Translations under genes and position numbers: made by a program
Source of the DNA: Anser cygnoides
Taxonomy: Eukaryota; Chordata; Aves; Anseriformes; Anatidae
Assembly: GCF_040182565.1 (NCBI RefSeq)
Contig: NC_089873.1
Location: forward strand, 94,496,001 to 94,560,000
Length of the DNA stretch: 64,000 nt
Reading direction: 5' to 3'
The notes under the pieces: generated by a model
The model's input: only the letters and a program-made list of their open reading frames with translations
What the model was told of the DNA's origin: nothing
Databases searched by the model: none
Shown: positions 9,801-18,115 of the stretch, piece by piece
How the letters are laid out: every line of letters begins with the position of its first letter
Position numbering within the stretch: the stretch's first letter is position 1

Positions 9801-11465
9801 CAGCGTGTCGACTGCACCACACAGCTTGGTGTCATCCGTAAACTTGCTGAGGGTGCACTCAATCCCACAGTCCATGTCACTGACAAAGGTGTTAAACAGC
9901 ACCTGTCCCAAACTGACCTGGTCTCCACATGGGCCTCGAGCCATTGCCTGTGAGTCTTGGAGTGCAACCAACCCACCAATTCCTTACCCCCGAGTTGTCC
10001 ATCTGTCAAATCCATGTCTCTTCATTTAAGAGACACTGATGTTGTGCAGATCCTGGGCAACGTGCTCTAGTTGTCCCTTCTTGAACAGGGAGTCTGAACC
10101 AGATGACCTCCAGAAGTCTCTTCAAGCCTTATCCGTTCAGTGATTCTTTGATAGAGTGCCTGAGCTATTGTGTAGGTGGAAGACAATTTTTTATTTTTAC
10201 CAAAGCTTCTGAGCTTCCCGTTCTCTAACAGCGTGGTTGTGTTCTCATTGCAGAAGCAAGGCCAGGTGGTTGTAGTTTGTTCTAAACATGGCTTATAGAC
10301 CACACATCATGATGTGGTTTCTCACTGTTTTTTTTCAATTTATTGTATACTTTATTCACAGGAAGGAGAAGGTGAAATATAAACATGGTAAAAGAATGAC
10401 AAGGGAAAGAGGAGCTAAAAAAAAAAAATTACTTTGGCAATTGAGATGTGGTATTGTGGTCTTACTGCCAGAGCTACCATCTTCCATCCATTTAAATTTA
10501 CTATCCTCTTTTGTTCCAAATTTTCCCCTCTCATGGCCTGCTAGACCTGCTAGCGATGTTCTTGCTTCTTTGTTCTATTCTATCAGACAGACCAGCTCAT
10601 GACAATAAAAAACATGCGTGAGGCCACAGAACCTCTTCTTGCTTGGCTGCTGTATGCTTGACCCTTCCCAATAGCGTGATCGTACACATCTTGTGAATGA
10701 AGTGCGCGTGTCCAGTTGTATCAGAGTACTTGGAAGCAGCCTTGAATATGAGCTTATACTGAAGTATCTTTAAGAGAAATGATGTGTTTTGTGTTTACCA
10801 TGAGTAGCTTGTGGTTTGTATGAATATGATTACCATGAAGGAACCAGAATGTAACTTTGAGCTCTGTTACTATGTCTTGCGGTAACTTGTTTGTGCATGC
10901 TTGGTCTCAGCAGTAATGGAAGGCTTTGAAAATCTTTTTGAAGGTCACTCTAGGAAACTCAAACTGTGAAGGGATGCAAGACACGGACTCCTGATAGCTC
11001 TTGAACAGGAGACGTTTATTGCCCTTTTTCATTACTACATATACTTTCCCCGTAGCCCCATGCGCTGTCCACGCGCCCAAATCTGTCTTACAATTGGTTA
11101 GAGACCCTCAGACACGCACCTTGAGCCAGCCAGCAATTGGCCACTGCCCAAAGCTCATCTTTAACACTGTAGCCAATTTATTTTATCTCGACCTTGCTCA
11201 AGGTTTTGGTTCTACTGCTGTTTTCCTCATCATCTCTAACTCAGGGACGTGTGAAACAGCACAAAGCTCCCTGCGAATTCCTCTCCCACAAAACTGTAAA
11301 TATTTCTCTTTATTTTTTTGTTACTAGAATCCCATAGTTAACTTTGAACAGCCAGTGCACCTAGAGAAGTGGTTTCCTCGTCAGCTGATCAGAAGCAAAA
11401 GAGAAGAAATCCGAGACCTGATCTTGCAACTGTACTTTCAACAGCACAGTGGCAGCAGTAGCTAA
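778..11465 (+). CDS. SENP7: SENP7, SUMO-specific protease 7, C-terminal catalytic domain (partial, 9 exons)
   Basis: SENP7 is a nuclear C48-family cysteine protease that removes and trims SUMO-2/3 chains. The visible CDS joins 778-894, 2435-2554, 3822-3914, 4708-4898, 5329-5381, 5716-5753, 5994-6062, 8000-8150 and 11328-11465. This gives 322 residues plus a stop, and all splice phases agree. Numbering from the first complete codon, the catalytic residues are His112 (ESHW), Asp211 (IFDSL), Gln258 (PKQDN) and Cys264 (SSDCGVY). The PPPPAKGG stretch at residues 5-12 is the loop linked to SUMO-2/3 preference in SENP6 and SENP7. A poorly conserved acidic and serine-rich insert (about residues 130-200) separates His from Asp, as is usual for this pair. 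Motifs such as [18 protein letters not shown] and [12 protein letters not shown] fit SENP7 better than SENP6. The N-terminal SUMO-interacting region lies outside the window. Confidence 0.96.
895..2434 (+). other. SENP7: SENP7 intron, nothing else recognised
   Basis: A 1540-bp intron from GTAAGT at 895 to TTTGGTAG ending at 2434. It contains only short chance open frames. I recognise no repeat family or RNA gene. Confidence 0.8.
2435..2554 (+). CDS. SENP7: SENP7 coding exon b
   Basis: A 120-bp exon between an AG acceptor (2433-2434) and a GTAAGT donor (2555). The peptide runs from [10 protein letters not shown] through [13 protein letters not shown] to [14 protein letters not shown] is a strongly conserved block of SENP6/SENP7 catalytic domains. 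Phase 2 in, phase 2 out. Confidence 0.95.
2555..3821 (+). other. SENP7: SENP7 intron, nothing else recognised
   Basis: A 1267-bp intron. An 86-codon open frame at 3287-3547 has no recognisable homology, lacks a plausible splice context and is best treated as chance. T-rich runs occur near 3210 and 3235. Confidence 0.75.
3822..3914 (+). CDS. SENP7: SENP7 coding exon c
   Basis: A 93-bp exon, acceptor TTTCTGCAG and donor GTAAGT. The peptide [19 protein letters not shown] continues to FVPVNE. The basic [12 protein letters not shown] segment and the IFVP strand precede the catalytic histidine. Phase 2 in, phase 2 out. Confidence 0.96.
3915..4707 (+). other. SENP7: SENP7 intron, nothing else recognised
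   Basis: A 793-bp AT-rich intron ending in a CT-rich tract (about 4680-4698) and the CAG acceptor at 4705-4707. No coding or repeat feature is seen. Confidence 0.8.
4708..4898 (+). CDS. SENP7: SENP7 coding exon d (catalytic His)
   Basis: A 191-bp exon. The first base completes Glu, then [19 protein letters not shown] places the catalytic histidine and the active-site tryptophan. The rest (Ser-, Glu- and Gln-rich, ending FSKG) is the start of the variable insert found in SENP6/7 between the His and Asp strands. Phase 2 in, phase 1 out; the donor is GTAAAT. Confidence 0.96.
4899..5328 (+). other. SENP7: SENP7 intron
   Basis: A 430-bp intron with canonical ends (GTAAAT to TACTAG). No other feature is visible. 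Confidence 0.8.
5329..5381 (+). CDS. SENP7: SENP7 coding exon e (insert region)
   Basis: A 53-bp exon encoding [17 protein letters not shown]. It has a TACTAG acceptor and a GTAAGT donor, and it joins in frame on both sides. It lies in the variable insert, so it is called from splice signals and phase more than from sequence conservation. Confidence 0.85.
5382..5715 (+). other. SENP7: SENP7 intron
   Basis: A 334-bp intron with a CT-rich tract before CCCAG. No other feature is seen. Confidence 0.8.
5716..5753 (+). CDS. SENP7: SENP7 coding exon f (38 nt)
   Basis: A short exon encoding [12 protein letters not shown] with the following Arg codon split 2+1. The basic K-R-x-x-C-K-R end leads directly into the PCILIFDSL strand of the next exon, matching the KKMCKRPCILILDSL pattern known in mammalian SENP7. 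Donor GTATGT. Confidence 0.9.
5865..5890. repeat. (GTTT)n-like simple repeat
   Basis: An imperfect run of GTTT units inside a 240-bp SENP7 intron. An 11-base A run follows at 5931-5941. Confidence 0.85.
5994..6062 (+). CDS. SENP7: SENP7 coding exon g (catalytic Asp)
   Basis: A 69-bp exon. It encodes [15 protein letters not shown] and then TTVQVLRE. The Asp of IFDSL is the catalytic aspartate of the His-Asp-Cys triad. Phase 2 in, phase 2 out; acceptor TTTACAG, donor GTAAGT. Confidence 0.96.
6468..7466 (-). mobile_element. CR1 LINE fragment with reverse-transcriptase ORF remnant
   Basis: Read on the minus strand, this encodes pieces of the CR1 non-LTR retrotransposon polymerase. The N-terminal side has FRPVS-type residues (here NYRPLSLT), followed by the [11 protein letters not shown] motif. 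A continuous frame covers 7230 to 6739, and a second related piece lies at 7485-7264, so a frameshift or stop separates them. The plus-strand text matches the antisense of the CR1 3' half. The copy lacks both the 5' region and the CR1 3' terminus, and it looks older than the copies at 8962 and 22109. It cannot encode a working enzyme. Confidence 0.88.
7861..7958. repeat. Diverged direct duplication, two 37-bp copies 61 bp apart
   Basis: Bases 7861-7897 and 7922-7958 align with 5 mismatches in 37 (both contain CAAATATGG and ATGGAGAAG). The second copy ends 41 bp before the acceptor of the catalytic-Cys exon. Confidence 0.85.
8000..8150 (+). CDS. SENP7: SENP7 coding exon h (catalytic Cys)
   Basis: A 151-bp exon. 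The peptide opens [19 protein letters not shown] and carries [20 protein letters not shown]. It holds the catalytic Cys in SDCGV and the Gln five residues before it that forms the oxyanion hole in Ulp1-type proteases. Phase 2 in, phase 0 out. Confidence 0.97.
8962..10045 (-). mobile_element. CR1 LINE, 3' half, 5'-truncated
   Basis: The plus strand begins with the antisense CR1 terminus: two copies of a TCACAGAA unit, then GGTTTGGGTTGGAAGGGACC, the usual CR1 3' end read backwards. The body shows the familiar antisense text of the CR1 3' UTR and polymerase C-terminus up to about 10045. Short minus-strand frames remain (for example at 9747-9971 and 9352-9600) but are broken by stops. It appears to be the same subfamily as the copy at 22109. 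Confidence 0.93.
10046..10153 (+). mobile_element. CR1 3' tail in opposite orientation
   Basis: The segment contains GGGCAACGTGCTCTAGTTGT, a TTGAACAGGG motif, CAGATGACCTCCAGAAGTCT and an end resembling GTGATTCT. This is the CR1 3' terminus in sense orientation. It directly abuts the 5'-truncated end of the minus-strand copy, giving an inverted CR1 pair. Confidence 0.85.
10961..10964. repeat. Left target-site duplication (AAAC) of solo LTR
   Basis: AAAC immediately precedes the LTR's TGTGAAGG end and is repeated immediately after its CCCACA end at 11291-11294. Confidence 0.7.
10965..11290 (-). mobile_element. Solo LTR of an avian endogenous retrovirus (326 bp)
   Basis: On the minus strand the segment starts TGTGGGAG and ends CTTCACA, giving the terminal TG...CA of an LTR. 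Still on the minus strand, a TATA-like TATATG lies near 11040-11045. An AATAAA polyadenylation signal near 11017 follows it, and the expected short R/U5-like tail comes last. A 4-bp AAAC duplication flanks the element. No internal retroviral sequence adjoins it, so it is a solo LTR left by recombination. The 4-bp duplication fits class I (gammaretrovirus-like) elements better than alpharetroviruses, which make 6 bp. The family cannot be named without a repeat library. The LTR is antisense to SENP7, so its polyadenylation signal should not cut SENP7 transcripts short. Confidence 0.82.
11291..11294. repeat. Right target-site duplication (AAAC) of solo LTR
   Basis: Matches 10961-10964. It lies 33 bp upstream of the first base of the terminal SENP7 coding exon. 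Confidence 0.7.
11328..11465 (+). CDS. SENP7: SENP7 terminal coding exon with stop codon
   Basis: The acceptor TTACTAG ends at 11327. Translation [20 protein letters not shown] is followed by [15 protein letters not shown], then HSGSSS and a TAA stop at 11463-11465. The LEKWFP motif and the Lys/Arg/Glu-rich C-terminal helix are typical of SENP6/7. The C-terminal GSSS resembles the mammalian SENP7 end. Confidence 0.96.
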   Translation, partial: NPIVNFEQPVHLEKWFPRQLIRSKREEIRDLILQLYFQQHSGSSS

Positions 11466-12840
11466 TAAATTGAATCAGCCAGATTCGATTCACCTGGCAA
11501 AGATATTGCTGTATGAAGTAACTGGAACTCTGCTTAGCAGCATTTGGGCTCTTTCTCCTTTGCAAGGAAGAAAAAAATTACCACAAGAAGTATTTTGTTT
11601 GTTTGTTGTATATTTATTTAAAGAATTATTTTAATTTGGATGCAGTTGTGGGGTGAAAAGAGAATGTTGTAGATAAGTGTAAATATGTAAGTTAAAGCTA
11701 ATACATGTAAGTTGTTAACTGATTTTTTTACTTGGAGTATGAAAATGTGTACAGGTATGTGCCACAAAGATGTAAAAATATTTTGATCTTTTGGAGCCTG
11801 TTCTTTGTAATTCTACATAAACATAACTTAGAGCTGGATGAGCATGTAGAAGTCAGGCCTGAAGACAGGATTTTGACCCTATTATACCGTGTCTCTACTT
11901 TGCAGTTCATACAGATAGAATGAATACTATGTATTGTTTTAATTTAAGTATCTAATATGGACTCTTTATAGAGATGTATTTTTTTTAGTTTGGTTTCTGA
12001 TTACATACAGAAATAGTCTGAATGTTTCAGAATATTCTGCTGAGATTTGAGACTGCTGGGTTTTGATTTTTTTTTCCTCCCTAAGCATTTTCATCATAAA
12101 AATTTATTTCAGTGAGTTGAAGACATTTGCTTGAGAGTGAGTTTTGAAATCTTTTAAAGTCAGAAGTAGACTCTTCTGAGTGTCTTCTGTGATTTTTTTT
12201 TCAAATTTTAGAAATTCTGCTCTCAAAGTACATGCTGGTACAATACATGTAGGCAATAGTTTTTACTCCTATTTGCCTTATTTTTGGGAATTATCCCTGT
12301 GAATATTAAAGCATCATTTGCATTAAAAAGGCAAGTAGATTGTGGCTCAATAAGTTTGAGATATTTTACTGAAATCCTGTTTTTATTTAGAAAGGACATT
12401 ATTATATATAATGCCTTGAAGACATTACATTTATATATTAGACAAACAGGATTTATACTGTGCTCAGGAGAATTGAGTAAAGATGCCCAAATGTTCAAGT
12501 GTTTGAACTCAGGACTTGATTTGATAAACTAGCACAAGTTTATCATGGTCTAAATATAGACTTATGTAGTTTTTCTCAGACAGTGATCATGGAAAACTTT
12601 AATAACATTTTGATATGTGCACGCTTTTTTTCTGTAGTTACTACATGATAGAAGGTGGCTGTTTTAAGAGGATGCTTTCTCCTGTTCCTCACTGTAACTT
12701 TGTGTCATAGTAACCTTCAGAAGAAGCATGTTGCAGAGAACCACCAAAACCACCTTGTGTTATAAGCATATGTGTAAAACCAGGGATGTTAAAAGCTTGG
12801 AGGTAGGCTAGAGAGTAAAAATAAAAATTTAGGGCAACCC
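11466..12840 (+). other. SENP7: SENP7 3' untranslated region (extent uncertain)
   Basis: AT-rich sequence after the stop with many ATTTA and TATTT runs. A UGUAAAUA-type element at 11678-11685 matches the Pumilio-binding consensus. AATAAA occurs at 11464-11469 (too close to the stop to be likely), at 12820-12825 and further on at 14362-14367 and 15461-15466. I took 12820 as a provisional end, but the real cleavage site cannot be decided from sequence alone. Confidence 0.4.
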
Positions 12841-13929
12841 AAAGGTGTGGACAATTTTATGGTATCACAGAATTCTCAGGGCCCCTTCCCTCACACCAAC
12901 TCTGATACCTAGCATTTGGAAAATCCAGTCATTATTTGAAGTTCTGTTCTGTCATCCAAAAAAAAACCAACAAAAAACAACATTGTTTCTCAAACCAGGA
13001 AACATGCTTTCTGGAGAATAGAGACAATTTTAAAACCTAATTTGCTGAGTGCAGTTACTTTATGTATAACTGTGGGCAGCCTTGTGTTTTTGACTTTGTT
13101 TTTGCTTTAATTCTGTATCCTTATCACTACCCTCCACCAATATCTATCCCTCTCATCCCAGAGTTTTTGTGACTTTGATCCCATAAATCTCACCACCACC
13201 ATTACTTACATGGATAATCTTTGTATTTATTGTAAGAGATAAACGATAAAATGCAGAAATGTGTACCCTTTCTCTACACCTTTTCAATTGATGAATATAT
13301 TAAATGTTCCCTTACTACAAATACTTTGGACTTTTCTTATGGTATAATTAGTTTATATCATAAAGCAATATTTGTTCTCTTTTAGATTGACTGGTTTATA
13401 GATATTTAAAAACAAGAGTTATGTATAAACTTTTCTAAATTGATTTTGTAACAGTAAAGGATTGCCTTTGTAGATTGATGTTAGATATGTGCTATGCGAA
13501 TGCCAATACATTTGATATTAAAATCTCCAGAAGTTGCTGAACATGACTGTCACCCATTCTTTTCCCTTCTGCCACAAATAACTGGTGAGCTAAGCATAAG
13601 ATGGTCCATCTTACTGCATTTAAGGTATGTACTTAGCATGTCTTTCTTAATTCAAATTTGTTTCAAAGTGATTATTTGTTCTGCAGTCCTTAAAAAGGCA
13701 CACAACTAGTTCACAGCATCTATGGCAAGCAAGTCTGCTTTTTGGCTTGTCAGACATACAGTTTTCTGTAGTTGGGCTTAACAGTATTGACAGCCTGAAT
13801 GACTAGTTGGGGAAATGCCTGGATCCAAAAGCGTCAGCCCACCTTGTTCCAGCCATAAGCATTTAACAGATAATGTGGTGAATACTAGAAGTGTTTGTGA
13901 CAAGTCATACTCCATGTGCCTTTGTTGGT

Positions 13930-13990
13930 GTTTTTTTTTGTTTGTTTGTGATTTTTTGTTTGTTTTTGTTTGTTTCTTTGTTTCTTTTTA
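13930..13990. repeat. T-rich (GTTT)n simple repeat
   Basis: A run of imperfect GTTT, GTTTTT and CTTT units. Confidence 0.85.
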
Positions 13991-14654
13991 ATTGCCAGAA
14001 CTCTCTAGAGATAACTTCTAGCAGTGCTCTTTTATGTAGAGTACTGGACAGACTCAGGGCTCTTTGTGCACATCTTCTGTGTCTCCGTTTCCTTTATCAA
14101 TCCCTGTTTAACTGAAATGGTAGAGTGGTGTGATACTTAAAAGCAAACCAATCTTTGTAGGGCTCTTTAACGTACACTTTGCAATTTGTTTTCAATTGTA
14201 CTCATGAAATGTTAAACATAGCTAAAAGAAACTGCCACAATTTGGCTGTGTGGGACCTGAAACTGGCTTCCATAAAGAGATCTGAGTCATGGAGTTTGAT
14301 TTAGGGTACTGTTGGCAAGCGTGACACAAGAAACAAGGCTGAAGAGAAGTAACTTGTAGGAAATAAATCTTCCAGGAAAAATATATATACAAAAAAAAAA
14401 AATCAAGCACTGGAGGACTGAATTATGAAAATTTGAGTGCACTTTAAAAGGTATCTGTCAACTGGCAGGCATAGATTCACAGCAATCTCTCTCCTTTCTG
14501 GGACTCTCCTCCTGGGATTTGACCGTGAAGTAAGGTTGCAATACTCAGTAAGTACTATACCTTACAAAATTATGAAGACTCAAAAGTTACAGTGGCAACA
14601 CTCTTATCTTGGTTGTGACAGGGAATTGTAATATTTCCTCTGGCAACCCCTTCC

Positions 14655-14681
14655 AAAATAAATAAATAAATAAAATAAAAA
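14655..14681. repeat. (AAAT)n simple repeat
   Basis: About six AAAT units, then an A-rich end. It includes several AATAAA strings by construction. Confidence 0.85.
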
Positions 14682-17600
14682 GACTCATAGGTTTCTAGAT
14701 TTAAAAGCAAGAATTGTAGAATGAGACATGGAAGATCTCAAAAGAGTGGAAAATGCTTCTGTTGACGGTCAAATAAAACCAAAACCAACAGCAATAAATC
14801 TGTCCAGCAAGATTGAATTGGGAAACACCGAAGATGAGACACAGGCATGGGGATCATCTTTGACTGTTGAACAAGGTAAGATGTATTCACCTGATTCAGA
14901 AAAGGAGGAATGCTAGGAATAAGTTTACATTATATATTATGAACAGAGTAAATAATGAAGTGTTAGATTAATTTGGTTGACCTCACTTCATGATTTTTCT
15001 GGTCTAAAGACTTTACAATACTAGATGATGGAAGAGGTGGCAGTACGACAAGCCGTGCTGGGCTGATATGCACAGCTGGAAGGCTAGGCAGCCTCGGGCT
15101 GTGCTTATTCTTGGGACATGGTTCACCAGAGAGCTTCTGCTACCAGGAACACAAGCAAAAGGCGGTCATGGAGAAATGTTGGCAACAGCAAGCACAGAAA
15201 CCTAATGAGTGAAAAGACTTAGTCTGACCTGATTGTCTCAGCTAAACTGATCAGGAATTTTGTTGGTGAATCCTGTCAAATACCATGAAGTCAGTTGCTG
15301 TAGTGCAGGCACAGGAGACGATTTGTAATCTTGGTGTTACGCTGTTTTCCTGAAAAACGGAGCTTTTAAGCCATCGTGCGACTCTTTGTTAGAAGTACTT
15401 CATTAAGGTATACCTTTATGTTGCATTATTTAGCTACAGATGGGTGGATTTAGCTTTTTGAATAAACTGTATTTGAAAAAAAGTAAAATTTATCTACATT
15501 ATAGCACCGTTATCTTGTAAAGAACTATGAATTGGATAATCACATCTGTTATATATCCTTTTCAGAAATATAAAGTGTCAGAAAATTGGCTTTTTATTAT
15601 CAGAGGTGCTGACATGACCTTGGTCTTTACTTTCCCCTCTTTTTACCAGCAAGAATGTATATACTTTTCCAAAATACTTTTGAACAGATGCAATCTGGCT
15701 GATGGAAATGAAGAATTAAGAATATTCTTATGCAACGTATTACTGCACAGGTTTTAGCCAAATCAAAGGAGGACTTCATTTTTAAGGTTTACTTTGAAAA
15801 ATTTATTCCAGGAGTTGTTTTGCTTGTTTTAAGAAACTTTAAATGATGATTATGCCTTCTTAGCTATGCATTTTGCTGTCATAAAGGCTTAGAAGGAGAT
15901 TTGTAGCTGTTGCAAATTCAAATTTCAGTGCTGAAATCAGCATTGAATGTAAAATTGATACCTTGAACTAATATTAAAAAAAAAAAAAGAATTTAAATGT
16001 TTAGAATACTTTGTCACGCAGAAGCTGACATAGCCGTACCATGGAAAGCAATTACATTTTGACAGAGAGATAAAGCAGGTAGTTTTTATACTATCCAAAT
16101 TCTGATTGCATTTGAGTACTTTGTTGATGAAAAAGCCAGCAACACTAAATATGAAAACTCTTCGGGAAAACTTTGTACTGGTTTTCATATTCTTACTCAA
16201 GTTCATGCATTCTGAGAATTTTCTCTGAATGGATTAGTTATCATGCTTTCTTGAGATAAGTTACCCTTAGCCTTTGTAAATACGTAAAGTAATTCTAGTC
16301 TTGATCATTTGCATTTTCCCAGGGTAATGGAAGCAATGGCAGTCATGACATTGAAAGCACCCCTATCTGCAGAGGATTAAAAAAAGGCTGGTGTGTGTTG
16401 CTGAATCCAACATTGTAGTACAGGGACCCAAACTAGCCTCAAAAGTTGCTCTTTTTACCTACAGGTGCTCAGCAGGACCTAGAAACAGTTTATGGACAGG
16501 AAAGCAGCATTGTTCCTATGCCTCGCCTCATAGGGACTGTTCAATTTACAGTTTCAGTGTGATGTAGTGTGCATGTACCACTGCTGCCAGTTGTGTAGCT
16601 AGCTTAACAGAGCCAGCCAGGGTGAAGAGTGCTGGTTTGATACATCTGAAATGTCTGATTCTAAGAAAACTGTTCGAGGGTGTCAGAACAGCTCAGTGGT
16701 TTAACATAAAGTGTAGTTCAGTAGTTTTGTGAAAAAAAGGAAAAGCGTTTTTTTTGGTATTGAAATTATCAGCCAAAGTCTGTTAGATGTCAGAAGACAG
16801 AGTGTAAAAGTGTGGTTTTCTTTGATTCCTGTGAGCGTCCTGTTTGTAATGTCGGGGATTATCAGTGTTACCTGAATCGTTAGAGTTCAGCAGAGCAGCC
16901 AGAACAGAGGAGTCAGCACTCTATACCTGTGCGAATGCTCAGCAGACCATCATCTGAGAAGCCTTGGGAATACACCTTTGAAATATTTATGCAAAACCAC
17001 TGCCAAAAAGTCACCTCAGTCAAGCCAGCTGTTAGCTCAGATACATCTGAATGCAGTAACCAGCAAGTTTCAGGTAATGCCATCTAGGAGGCAGCCCTGA
17101 CACGTTTTTTGTAGTGGTCTGAATGCTGTCTGCCATTGCGGGTTGGCCTCTGTACACGTTTCCACGAGGAGCTGACGCCTGGACAAGAGGGAGCTGAAAG
17201 TGCTGCTGCTTTCCTACACCCTGTGTCCTTTCTGCAGCTCTTCTTAACTGATTGTCTCTTCAGGTATCAGCACAAATCTGCTCTTAATGCTCATCTCAGA
17301 TTATATCTGAACAGAAATGAAAGAGTCGCGATTTGCCCTGATTTTATCCTGGGGGAAGCAGATGTTGTGGGATGCAAAAAACAATGGGGTAGCAGCACAA
17401 GATTTCCTAGCATGGACTCAGGCAGCAGGGCTGTGTTACCTCTGTCACCAGCAAAAACCTACGGAAAGATTGCTTCAGTCTTACCCACATAAGCGTCATT
17501 GCTAAAGCAAGTTGCTGCATTTTTAGATACATATAATTGTACAAGCAAAAGATAAAGCATACTGAGACCTGCTGGAGAGTAGTGTGCTCACATTGATGTT

Positions 17601-18036
17601 TTGTGGTCAGCTGGATTTTAAAAACAGACAGAAATTGAAGGGCCAAGGAAGAAACATGGTTAATTAAGTGTGAAAGGTGCTGTCCTTGTTTGGACTGTCT
17701 GTTAATGGTATGACAAGCTCTGGTAAAGAGCTTAGCTGGCCAGATTAAAATTAAAAAATTGTCTCAGTCCATCTGCTAGCTCCGAGGTATTTACTTCCAT
17801 CACCTTTCCTTGTTTCTTCACTGAAGTGCAATACTCTCCTTGAAAAGATCATTCCCAGGATGTCTCATTTTTTACCTAATGTTTTTTCCAAAGATAACTA
17901 ACTATACGTGACATCAAGACACTTTCAAGACAGGCAATGCTCTTGGTTGTTTCAAGGAGACGTTAAAGACAACAGCTCTTTGCTAAAAGGGATTTTATTT
18001 TCATCCTTGCCTATTGGTTTTCGAACACAAATAAGT

Positions 18037-18115
18037 ATGTTTGCCTTCCTTTGGAAAATCTCTCTCTTCCTTTTGGTTTTGGGAATGGTTAAAGGAGATC
18101 TTCAAGCAGTTGCAG
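18037..18115 (+). CDS. IMPG2: IMPG2 exon 1 (signal peptide)
   Basis: The ATG at 18037 has an A at -3 and is the first in-frame ATG; the open frame upstream of it contains no other. It encodes MFAFLWKISLFLLVLGMVKG and continues DLQAVA, a short charged start and a leucine-rich core typical of a signal peptide. The remembered human protein starts two residues further upstream (MIMF); here those codons read Ile-Ser. Donor GTAATG at 18116, phase 1 out. Confidence 0.88.

Larger units (their letters stand above)
8151..11327 (+). other. SENP7: Last SENP7 intron, rich in transposons
   Basis: A 3177-bp intron holding CR1 pieces (8962-10153) and a solo LTR (10965-11290). In 8151-8961 and 10154-10960 I recognise no gene or repeat family. 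A short A run sits near 10419-10428. Confidence 0.85.
12841..18036. other. Intergenic region between SENP7 and IMPG2 (includes IMPG2 5' flank)
   Basis: Mostly AT-rich DNA with no convincing gene. It contains simple repeats (13930-13990 and 14655-14681) and a 62-codon ATG-started frame at 14728-14916 (see findings). The IMPG2 promoter should lie in the last few hundred bases, but there is no CpG island or clear TATA box. A long open frame at 17136-17492 begins with TTG rather than ATG and is not called. Confidence 0.7.

Noticed and set aside
9691..10029. 112-codon plus-strand frame
   Set aside because: It is the antisense of the CR1 element at 8962-10045.
11464..11469. AATAAA overlapping the SENP7 stop codon as the polyadenylation signal
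   Set aside because: Cleavage here would leave almost no 3' UTR. Later AATAAA sites are available and more plausible.
16374..16861. GGATTA (CRX/OTX-like) sites at 16374 and 16856, plus TAATCC at 19170, as photoreceptor promoter elements
   Set aside because: A six-base motif on either strand is expected about every 2 kb, and these sites are 1.2-1.7 kb upstream or in an intron. There is no clustering to support a call.
17136..17492. 118-codon open frame upstream of IMPG2
   Set aside because: It begins with TTG rather than ATG. There is no recognisable domain or splice context, and an open frame of this length can occur by chance in this more GC-rich patch.
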